Below are positions 43,414 to 49,972 of a DNA stretch of 49,972 nt, one piece after another. The DNA is from Lachnospiraceae bacterium. Lineage in GTDB: Bacteria > Bacillota > Clostridia > Lachnospirales > Lachnospiraceae. The notes beneath the pieces are model-generated. The model was not told the DNA's origin and made no database searches. It was given only the letters and a program-made list of their open reading frames with translations. Position numbers and translations under genes: made by a program. Each line of letters begins with the position of its first letter. Within the stretch, counting starts at the first letter, position 1. The stretch covers positions 1 to 49,972 of the forward strand of contig SVFC01000016.1 of NCBI GenBank assembly GCA_015057035.1. Direction: 5' to 3'.

Positions 43414-45750
43414 CACCTTTTCTTCCACGTTGCTGACATTGCAGATTTCACGCTTTGCCCACTCTCTTGGGTACAGCCCCTGATAATCTGATTGCAGGAA
43501 ACGCTCATCCAACAATAAAATGATTCCACGGTCCTCCGTAGTTCGGATTACACGTCCGGCTGCCTGGAGGACCTTATTTATACCCGGAAAACGAAAAGCA
43601 TAATCAAAACCATCTCCAGACACATGGTCATAATAGTTCTTCAAAATCTCTCGTTCATTGCTAATCTGTGGCAGGCCTGTTCCCACCACAATGGCACCAA
43701 TCAGCTTATCATTGGTCAGGTCAATTCCTTCGCTAAAGATTCCACCCATAACGCAAAAAGCCACAAAAGAAGTATCATACTCCTCTTCAAAACTCTGCAG
43801 GAATGCTTCTCTAGCTTCTTCCTTCATGCCACTTTCCTGGCAGATAGACTTGGCCAGTCCACCATCCAGTTCCATAAACGCTTCATACACCTGCTGCATC
43901 AGTTTATAGGATGGGAAAAATGCCATGTAATTGCCTTTTTTGCAATGCACTACTTTGCGAATGTAATCCGCCATACGTTTAAACTCCGATGCATTGCGTC
44001 TTGTGTATTTGGTACTCACGTCATTCCCAAACAACAACAGTCTCTGGTCTTCTGTAAACGTAGTCTCCGCGTAAATAGCATAGTTATCCGGATCTGTACT
44101 AAGCAGGCTCTTATAATACTGAATTGGGAGCAACGTTGCAGAGAAAAAGATTGTGGCATTGCCCTTATCGATACACTGCTGCAGCTTGGTAGATGGGTCC
44201 ACACAGAACAATTTCAGCACAAAGCTGCCATCTTCCTGAATTTCACTGTAAATCTGATATTTTTCATCCAAATCCTCTTCTACTCGAAGGAAGTTTCGAA
44301 TATCAAAATACAAGTCCAGTACTTCTTTTTTCCCAGAAAACTCCATTGGAGACTGTAAGAACTCATCCAGCTCCGAAGCCAGATTCATAAGGGAAAAAGA
44401 AAAGTTTCCAATATGCTCATGCAATACATACGTCTCACATTCTCTCTTATATTCTAAAAGCACCTTATTGCATCTCTCTAATAAACGCTCGATTTTTTTG
44501 CTATAAGGTTTCATAATTCGTTTCACTGCCAGAAAATCTTCCTTGCACAGGCTGGCGCTATACATCTCACGGCTACGCTCCACCAGATTGTGGGCCTCGT
44601 CAATGAGGAAGATGTAATCCCCCTTGATGCCTTCCTGGAAAAAGCGTTTCAGGTACACATTTGGGTCAAACACATAGTTATAATCACAAATAATATTATC
44701 TACCCAGGTTGCCACATCCAGACTCATTTCAAATGGACATACCTGATGTTTTTCTGCCTGAGCCAGAATCTCCTCACGGGTAAACATATCGCTATCCTGC
44801 AACAATTCGTAAACCGCATCATTGACCCTGTCAAAATGTCCCTTGGCATATGGACAATTCACCGGATTACACTCCATCTCCTCACAAGGGCACAGTTTCT
44901 CCTTGGCAGTCAGCTGAATGGTCTTCGCCACGTATCCCTTGTCCCGTAACAGCGCAAAGGTCTCCTTGGCCACTGTGGCAGTAATGGTTTTGGCAGTCAG
45001 ATAAAAAATTCTATCTCCCAGATTCTCCCCAACGGCTTTTACGGCAGGGAAAATGGTAGAGATGGTCTTACCAACTCCAGTTGGCGCCTGAATAAATAGG
45101 TTCTTACGTCTATGAATGGTACGATACACATCTGATACCAGCTGTTTCTGACCTTTACGATATTCAAATGGGAACTCCAGTCCCTGAATCGAGGCCTGAC
45201 GTTTTTTCTTCCATTGGCACTGGAAATCAGCCCACTTCTGATAACTTTCCACCAGATGGGTAAACCACTCCGTCAATTCCGCAAAAGTAAACTCCTGCTG
45301 GAAATACTTTATGGTCTCAATATCCAGGTTCACATAGGTCATCTGCACCGCAATCTGCTCCAGCTCATTCTGTAGAGCAAAAATATATGCATAGCACATG
45401 GCTTGTGCCTGATGCACGTAAATCGGCTGTTCCAGATGATCCAGATTCTTATAGATGCCCTTAATCTCATCAATCACAACCAGTCCGTCGTCGTTGGTAA
45501 AAATACCATCTGCACGGCCATCAATGGTCAGCTCATACAAATCATTCTCTACGGTATATTTTAATGGCACTTCCGCCTGATATCCAGGTCCCATAGACTG
45601 CTGAATCTTACGATGGAGACGGCTACCCTCCATCATTGCGTCCGCATTCGGCAGTTTGCCCCTGCGGTTGTCAATGTCTCCCTCACGGAAAATGAATTCC
45701 ACGAGATTTCGAACCGAAATATGCAGTTTTTCTTTTTTCTGTTCACTCAT
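43390..45750 (-). CDS. PD-(D/E)XK nuclease - XPD/DinG-type Fe-S helicase fusion
   Basis: This 786-residue protein begins with a RecB/Cas4-like nuclease domain: EGSRLHRKIQ (H46), IDGRADGIF (D81), VVIDEIKG (D94, E95, K97) and HQAQAMCYAY (Q114). A Rad3/XPD helicase follows: APTGVGKT (about 222-229), an Fe-S region with C287, C289, C294, C299 and C338, DEAH at 382-385, and C-terminal motifs ending QAAGRVIRT. It should unwind DNA 5' to 3' and cut it, in repair or defence. The ATG at 45750 has AAAGGA 9 nt upstream. A similar fusion is known in Firmicutes as a Rad3-related helicase; its cellular job is unclear. Confidence 0.88.
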   Translation of the reverse strand: MSEQKKEKLHISVRNLVEFIFREGDIDNRRGKLPNADAMMEGSRLHRKIQQSMGPGYQAEVPLKYTVENDLYELTIDGRADGIFTNDDGLVVIDEIKGIYKNLDHLEQPIYVHQAQAMCYAYIFALQNELEQIAVQMTYVNLDIETIKYFQQEFTFAELTEWFTHLVESYQKWADFQCQWKKKRQASIQGLEFPFEYRKGQKQLVSDVYRTIHRRKNLFIQAPTGVGKTISTIFPAVKAVGENLGDRIFYLTAKTITATVAKETFALLRDKGYVAKTIQLTAKEKLCPCEEMECNPVNCPYAKGHFDRVNDAVYELLQDSDMFTREEILAQAEKHQVCPFEMSLDVATWVDNIICDYNYVFDPNVYLKRFFQEGIKGDYIFLIDEAHNLVERSREMYSASLCKEDFLAVKRIMKPYSKKIERLLERCNKVLLEYKRECETYVLHEHIGNFSFSLMNLASELDEFLQSPMEFSGKKEVLDLYFDIRNFLRVEEDLDEKYQIYSEIQEDGSFVLKLFCVDPSTKLQQCIDKGNATIFFSATLLPIQYYKSLLSTDPDNYAIYAETTFTEDQRLLLFGNDVSTKYTRRNASEFKRMADYIRKVVHCKKGNYMAFFPSYKLMQQVYEAFMELDGGLAKSICQESGMKEEAREAFLQSFEEEYDTSFVAFCVMGGIFSEGIDLTNDKLIGAIVVGTGLPQISNEREILKNYYDHVSGDGFDYAFRFPGINKVLQAAGRVIRTTEDRGIILLLDERFLQSDYQGLYPREWAKREICNVSNVEEKVLDFWKKL

Positions 45751-45831
45751 ATCGCAGAATCCTTTCCCAAAAATAAGACTTCGCTTGCGAACTCTTCGCG
45801 CGCGAGTGGTGTTGTAAAGCAACTAATATCA

Positions 45832-45869
45832 AAAAAGAAAAGATGCCCCATCCGTTGGATGGGACATCT
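45832..45869 (-). terminator. Terminator after metQ
   Basis: Arms 45857-45869 and 45841-45853 form a 13-bp stem (one G-U) with a 3-nt loop. On the minus strand it is followed by TTTCTTTTTT. Confidence 0.9.
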
Positions 45870-45894
45870 CTATCATATCATAGAATATCTTTAA

Positions 45895-46716
45895 TTAAAA
45901 TACAGGAACCACTGCTCCACCATAATTTTCTTCGATATATTTCTTTACTGCTTCTGATTTTAATGCATCGATTAATACTTTGATTTTTTCACTGTTTTCA
46001 TTGCCTTCTTTTACAGCAATAATGTTAGCATAAGTTTCAGCAGCAACAGATGTGCTGTCTTCTACTGCAAGAGCATCTGTAACCTTTAATCCACCAGAGA
46101 TTGCGTAGTTTCCGTTGATTACTGCTGCAGCCAAATCATCAAGAGCACGTGGTAACTGTGCAGCTTCCATTTCAATGATTTCAAGGCCTAATACGTTAGT
46201 TTCAATATCCTGAATTGTTGCATTGATGCCAGCGCCTTCTTTTAAGGTAATGAAACCTTTTGCTTCTAATAAAAGAAGTGCTCTCGCTTCATTTGTAGCA
46301 TCATTTGGAACACCAATCTTGGCACCTGCCTGAATACCATCAAGGCTTGTTACTTTTGAAGAATAGATTCCAAGTGGTTCAAAATGAATGTTTGCAACAG
46401 ATACGATGGTTGTTTTGTTTTCCTTGTTGAAGTTGTCAAGGTATGGTTTGTGCTGGAAGAAGTTGGCATCTAATTCACCACTCTGTACAGCTGTGTTTGG
46501 AATTACATAATCGTTGTATTCCACGATTTCTAATTTGTAGCCTTTTGCTTCTACTTCTGCTTTTACCTGCTGTAAAATCTCAGCGTGTGGAGATGGTGAA
46601 GCACCGATACGGATTGTTTTTTCATCTGTTTTCGTAGCACCACAACCTGCTAAAAATCCACAGGTAAGAACTGCTACAAGTCCTAAGCTAATTGCCTTTA
46701 ATAAATTCTTTTTCAT
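45895..46716 (-). CDS. metQ: Methionine ABC transporter substrate-binding lipoprotein
   Basis: This 273-residue NlpA/MetQ family lipoprotein has a signal peptide MKKNLLKAISLGLVAVLTCG with lipobox LAGC. It continues with IRIGASPSPHAEIL, ELDANFFQHKPYLDNF and IGVPNDATNEARALLLLE, all family hallmarks. It binds methionine (D or L) outside the membrane for MetNI. It is the last gene of metN-metI-metQ, followed by a strong terminator. Confidence 0.95.
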   Translation of the reverse strand: MKKNLLKAISLGLVAVLTCGFLAGCGATKTDEKTIRIGASPSPHAEILQQVKAEVEAKGYKLEIVEYNDYVIPNTAVQSGELDANFFQHKPYLDNFNKENKTTIVSVANIHFEPLGIYSSKVTSLDGIQAGAKIGVPNDATNEARALLLLEAKGFITLKEGAGINATIQDIETNVLGLEIIEMEAAQLPRALDDLAAAVINGNYAISGGLKVTDALAVEDSTSVAAETYANIIAVKEGNENSEKIKVLIDALKSEAVKKYIEENYGGAVVPVF

Positions 46717-46759
46717 TTTCTTTTCCTCTTTTCTTATATAATATTTTTCCTATTTCATC

Positions 46760-47422
46760 CTAACGCTTACGCTTATCTGTACCGCTAGCAATCTTCATAC
46801 CAGTTTCCTGGAATATCTGAACGATAATCACCAGAAGGATTACCGTGATAAACATGATATCTTCCTGATATCTGTAATATCCATAGTTAATTGCGATCGT
46901 TCCAAGGCCGCCGCCGCCTACGAATCCTGCCATAGCGGAATATCCTAAAATCGTGGTGATTGCGATGGTACTTCCAACAATCAGGGAAGGCTTTGCTTCT
47001 GGAAGAAGCACCTTGGTAATAATCTGCCAGTTGTTAGACCCCATAGAAAGGGCAGCTTCAATCACGCCGCCATCTACCTCCTTCAGGGAAGATTCCACCA
47101 TTCGCGCTACGAAAGGCGTTGCTGCCACAACCAGTGGCACAATTGTTGCAGTTGCTCCAAGAGTTGTTCCAACCACAAATCTTGTAAATGGCATAATCGC
47201 CACAAGAAGAATCAAAAATGGCACTGAACGAAGCAGGTTTACAATCACACCTAACACGGAATTGATTGGTCTATTCTCTGCGATTCCATTCTTATCTGTT
47301 ACATACAGCACAACACCCAATGGAATACCAAAGAGATAAGCAAACAATGTGGAAGCCACTGTCATATATAAAGTTTCCAGAATTCCATCCCACATAATAC
47401 TAATTAACTGTCCGAAATCCAT
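46760..47422 (-). CDS. metI: Methionine ABC transporter permease
   Basis: This 220-residue permease has five likely spans and the EAA-like loop VDGGVIEAALSMGSNNWQII (about 118-137), which contacts MetN. The FVGGGGLGTIAINYGYYRYQ segment is typical of MetI. The gene begins 1 nt after the metN stop, so coupling is likely. Confidence 0.95.
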   Translation of the reverse strand: MDFGQLISIMWDGILETLYMTVASTLFAYLFGIPLGVVLYVTDKNGIAENRPINSVLGVIVNLLRSVPFLILLVAIMPFTRFVVGTTLGATATIVPLVVAATPFVARMVESSLKEVDGGVIEAALSMGSNNWQIITKVLLPEAKPSLIVGSTIAITTILGYSAMAGFVGGGGLGTIAINYGYYRYQEDIMFITVILLVIIVQIFQETGMKIASGTDKRKR

Positions 47423-47423
47423 C

Positions 47424-48428
47424 CTACTTCACCCCACTTCCTGTAATCTCTTCTGCATGAACTCCAATCTCATCCAGGTAGTTCTTAACTCTAGCCACCT
47501 TCATCTCATCTTCCGGAATGGCAATGAGCATCTGTCCATAAGCTTTGCCGCCCACATCTTCTGTGCTGGCACCTAAGATATTGATCTTTGCCTGACACTC
47601 CAGCACTAGGTTCGCAATCACTGGTTCATTGGAAGACTGTCCATCGAAGGATAATCGGAAAACTCTCTGATTGGTAGCAGTTTCAAAATCATCCTTCTGT
47701 GGGAAAAGCAGCTGACGTGTCACTTTAGACTGTGGTTTTAGGAAAATGTCTTTTACATCTCCTGATTCTACCAGCACACCGTCGTTAATTACTGCTACTT
47801 TGTCACAAATCTGTTCTACAACCTTCATCTCATGGGTAATTACAATAATGGTAACTCCCAGTTTCTCATTAATATCCTTTAACAAATCCAAAATCGCTCT
47901 TGTAGTTCCTGGGTCCAAAGCACTGGTTGCCTCATCACACAGAAGCACATCTGGATCTGTAGCCAAGGCTCTGGCAATTGCCACTCTCTGCTTCTGTCCA
48001 CCAGACAACTGAGCTGGAAAACTGTGCATTCGGTCTTCCAAGCCTACAAGGGTTAAGAGTTCTTTTGCCTTTTCTTTTGCTTCTTTGGAAGAAACTCCAG
48101 AAATCTCCAATGGATAACAAACATTTCCCAAAGCATCTCTCTGCTCCAAAAGGTTGAACTGCTGGAAAATCATACTGATTTTTCTACGCATCTGACGAAG
48201 TTCCTTCATAGGAAGCTTTGTCAGGTTCACATCATCGAAATACACATTTCCTGAGGTAGGTCTCTCCAGCAGGTTCATACATCGAACCAGTGTAGATTTC
48301 CCTGCACCGGAAGAACCGATGACACCAAAGATACAACCCTTGTCAATATTCAAATCAATCTCAGACAAGGCTTGAATCTCGCCAGCGCTTGTCTCAAAGG
48401 TTTTCGTTACTTTCTCAAAACGAATCAT
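47424..48428 (-). CDS. metN: Methionine ABC transporter ATPase
   Basis: This 334-residue ATPase has Walker A GSSGAGKST, signature LSGGQKQR, Walker B VLLCDEATSALD and a C-terminal NIL regulatory domain (about 255-330) through which methionine inhibits transport. It is the first gene of the operon. The leader is too short and lacks the structure of a SAM riboswitch, so control by the divergent LysR-type protein is more likely. AGAGGAG precedes the ATG. Confidence 0.97.
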   Translation of the reverse strand: MIRFEKVTKTFETSAGEIQALSEIDLNIDKGCIFGVIGSSGAGKSTLVRCMNLLERPTSGNVYFDDVNLTKLPMKELRQMRRKISMIFQQFNLLEQRDALGNVCYPLEISGVSSKEAKEKAKELLTLVGLEDRMHSFPAQLSGGQKQRVAIARALATDPDVLLCDEATSALDPGTTRAILDLLKDINEKLGVTIIVITHEMKVVEQICDKVAVINDGVLVESGDVKDIFLKPQSKVTRQLLFPQKDDFETATNQRVFRLSFDGQSSNEPVIANLVLECQAKINILGASTEDVGGKAYGQMLIAIPEDEMKVARVKNYLDEIGVHAEEITGSGVK

Positions 48429-48507
48429 ATATGCTCCTCTTAATTAACTCCTGTAAAATACAATGATATATCGGAAAACACCACATTTCCGTTCGCCGAC
48501 AAATTGT

Positions 48508-48513
48508 ATTATA
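48508..48513 (-). promoter_or_regulatory. Possible -10 box of metNIQ
   Basis: The minus strand reads TATAAT here; the matching -35 (TAGCCA, 48531-48536) is weak, as in activator-dependent promoters. Transcription would start near 48501. Confidence 0.4.
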
Positions 48514-48556
48514 CATACCCATAGTGTTATTGGCTAATATATTCTCTTTATGTCTA

Positions 48557-48577
48557 GTTATAAATAAAACTTATAAC
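48557..48577. promoter_or_regulatory. LysR-type binding site between metN and the LysR gene
   Basis: GTTATAA-N7-TTATAAC is a perfect interrupted inverted repeat with a T-N11-A core. Its centre is about 66 nt upstream of the predicted metN start, the normal distance for LysR activators. Confidence 0.55.
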
Positions 48578-48582
48578 AAATA

Positions 48583-48611
48583 TTGACACTCAAATTGAAA
48601 GTTATTATACT
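48583..48611 (+). promoter_or_regulatory. Predicted promoter of the LysR gene at 48701
   Basis: TTGACA (48583-48588) and TATACT (48606-48611) are 17 nt apart, 90 nt before the start codon. Confidence 0.75.
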
Positions 48612-48700
48612 ATATAAAGAAAAATTGTCAGACAGTATATACAAATCTTGATACATAAATATGCATGAACTATAAAATGTTCAAAAGAAAGAGGTATGAT

Positions 48701-49603
48701 ATGACCCTACAACAACTTCAACAAGTCATCACTATCGCTGACTCCAAGTCTATGAACGAAGCAGCGAAAAAATTATATGTATCCCAGCCAAACCTATCCT
48801 CTGTCGTAAAAGAACTAGAGGCAGAAGCAGGCATCTCTATCTTCATCCGCTCCAACCGCGGAATCGCCGTTACCCCGGAAGGAGAAGAATTTATCGGCTA
48901 TGCGCGACAGATTGTGGAACAGTATCAGTTATTGGAAAACCGATATCTGACTACCGAATCCAAAAAGAAATTCTCCGTGTCTATGCTCCACTACTCCTTC
49001 GCAGTGAAAGCCTTTGTAGAACTGGCAAAACAAGTAGGTATGGATGAATACGAGTTTGCAGTCTATGAAACCATGACTGCACAGGTAATTGAAAATGTCC
49101 GCAACATGAAGAGTGAAATCGGCATCCTCTATATTAGTGACTTCAACCAGGCTGTATTATTTAAACTCTTAAAAGAAAATGGTCTTACTTTTGAGCCACT
49201 ATGCACCTGCGACACCTACGTATATCTGTGGCAGGGACATCCTCTGGCCTCTAAACCATCTATCTCCATGAAAGAACTGGAAGAATATCCTTGTATCGCC
49301 TTCGACCAGGGCCACGGTAACTCCTTCCACTTTGCAGAAGAGATGAAAAGTACCTTCGACTACAAGAAGCTCATCAAAATCTGCGACCGCGCTACCGTAT
49401 TAAACCTCATGGTCGGCTTAAACGCTTATACCCTCTGCTCTGGTATCATCTGCGAGGAATTAAACGGCCCAGACTATGTGGCCATTCCACTGACAGAATC
49501 CGAACCAATGCATATCGGATATATCAAGCATAAGGGCGCGAAGCTCAGTGCCATTGGTGAGATATATTTGGAGGAATTAGAGAAGTACCTGGCTGAAATA
49601 TAA
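48701..49603 (+). CDS. LysR-family regulator, probably of metNIQ
   Basis: This 300-residue LysR regulator has the DNA-binding helix-turn-helix KSMNEAAKKLYVSQPNLSSV (about 16-35) and an effector-binding C-terminal domain. Divergence from metNIQ, with a LysR-type inverted repeat in the shared region, suggests it controls methionine uptake. The effector is unknown. The ATG at 48701 has AGAGGT 7 nt upstream; the longer frame from 48665 lacks a site. A long terminator follows. Confidence 0.88.
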   Translation: MTLQQLQQVITIADSKSMNEAAKKLYVSQPNLSSVVKELEAEAGISIFIRSNRGIAVTPEGEEFIGYARQIVEQYQLLENRYLTTESKKKFSVSMLHYSFAVKAFVELAKQVGMDEYEFAVYETMTAQVIENVRNMKSEIGILYISDFNQAVLFKLLKENGLTFEPLCTCDTYVYLWQGHPLASKPSISMKELEEYPCIAFDQGHGNSFHFAEEMKSTFDYKKLIKICDRATVLNLMVGLNAYTLCSGIICEELNGPDYVAIPLTESEPMHIGYIKHKGAKLSAIGEIYLEELEKYLAEI

Positions 49604-49651
49604 TCAAACATCTTACAGATCAATATACGTTTGAAATCCATAAATCAAAAT

Positions 49652-49731
49652 AAAAATCCCTAGATATATGATATTATCTCGACAGGCTTACATAAAGCCG
49701 CGACAAGATCATCATATATCTAGGGATTTTT
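49652..49731. terminator. Long bidirectional terminator
   Basis: A 21-bp perfect stem (49652-49672 with 49711-49731) with A5 before and T5 after encloses a nested hairpin GGCTT/AAGCC (49685-49689, 49695-49699). It separates the convergent LysR and carboxypeptidase genes. Confidence 0.9.
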
Positions 49732-49744
49732 CATCCATTTTTAT

Positions 49745-49972
49745 TTATAATTCATACAACTTCGTATATTTCTCCGTCAAATACTCAATATAATACTTCG
49801 GATTAAACTTCTCACCCACTGTATCTTGCAAGAGTTCCTGAGTCTTCTTTGCACCACCATACTGATGAATGTGCTCGCGCAAGAACTCACGAATTGGAGC
49901 CAGATTACCTTCTTTTAAGTAATCCTTCACTGGCATAACACCTTCCATATAGTGCAGAAGCTGTGCTGCAAT
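49745..49972 (-). CDS. M32-family carboxypeptidase, C-terminal fragment (runs off window)
   Basis: The last 75 residues are visible, beginning IAAQLLHYMEGVMP at the window edge and ending YTKLYEL. The segments IREFLREHIHQYG, TVGEKFNPKYYIEYL and the final EKY-x-x-LYEL match the C-terminus of thermostable metallocarboxypeptidase 1 (M32). The HEXXH zinc motif would lie outside the window. The enzyme trims C-terminal residues from peptides in the cytoplasm. Confidence 0.85.
   Translation of the reverse strand: MAAQLLHYMEGVMPVKDYLKEGNLAPIREFLREHIHQYGGAKKTQELLQDTVGEKFNPKYYIEYLTEKYTKLYEL

Noticed and set aside
48429..48664. SAM riboswitch or T-box before metN.
   Set aside because: No long stem series, no T-box bulge, and too little distance to the start codon; LysR control fits better.

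Overview
The window comes from a low-GC Firmicute, most likely a pectin-using gut Lachnospiraceae (Lachnospira/Roseburia type). Evidence: AT-rich intergenic DNA, strong AGGAGG-type ribosome sites, a tmRNA tag ending ENLAYAA, a fused PurL-PurQ, the gap-pgk-tpiA-gpmI order, and a large set of galacturonate/pectin genes. The genus is inferred from gene content only.

Region 1 (1-20 kb) is a pectin oligosaccharide locus. Leftward uxaB-uxaA (galacturonate branch) diverge from an araC-type regulator coupled to a cytoplasmic pectin methylesterase. Next comes a leftward cluster of 12 genes (15346 to 3209): a small membrane protein, two CUT1 ABC permeases, a large lipoprotein binding protein, two 4-TM proteins, an MsmX-like ATPase, two more 4-TM proteins, a GH28 polygalacturonase, a GH105 unsaturated uronyl hydrolase and a second MsmX-like ATPase. 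Rightward kduI and a DhuI-like isomerase follow, then a leftward DUF2804 protein and an iron-type alcohol dehydrogenase. None of the hydrolases has a signal peptide. The model is import of short, partly methylated or unsaturated oligogalacturonides, with demethylation, chain cleavage and isomerisation in the cytoplasm. KduD, KdgK, KdgA and UxaC are not in the window.

Region 2 (20-35 kb) is mostly housekeeping: a lipoprotein/small membrane protein pair, ssrA-smpB-rnr-secG, a four-gene type IV pilus-like cluster (PilC/GspF, two small membrane proteins, PilT), and glycolysis (gap, pgk, tpiA, gpmI) with a CapA-family phosphoesterase between tpiA and gpmI.

Region 3 (34.6-50 kb) holds a PHP phosphoesterase, a soluble chemoreceptor-like protein, purL, an L,D-transpeptidase, a LysR regulator overlapping tail-to-tail with a nuclease-helicase fusion, the metNIQ methionine transporter with a divergent LysR regulator, and the 3' end of an M32 carboxypeptidase.

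The most unusual observations are: (i) five uncharacterised small membrane proteins and a duplicated ATPase inside the pectin ABC operon; (ii) a shared bipartite element, AAGGAA-N13-TGATGTAARATT, upstream of uxaBA and of that operon; (iii) hairpins flanking the binding-protein cistron; (iv) a cluster of TATACACCC inverted repeats; (v) side-by-side non-homologous isomerases for the same intermediate; (vi) a minimal PilC/PilT cluster. Promoters, operators and terminators were found by eye from consensus and complementarity; no search or folding program was run.
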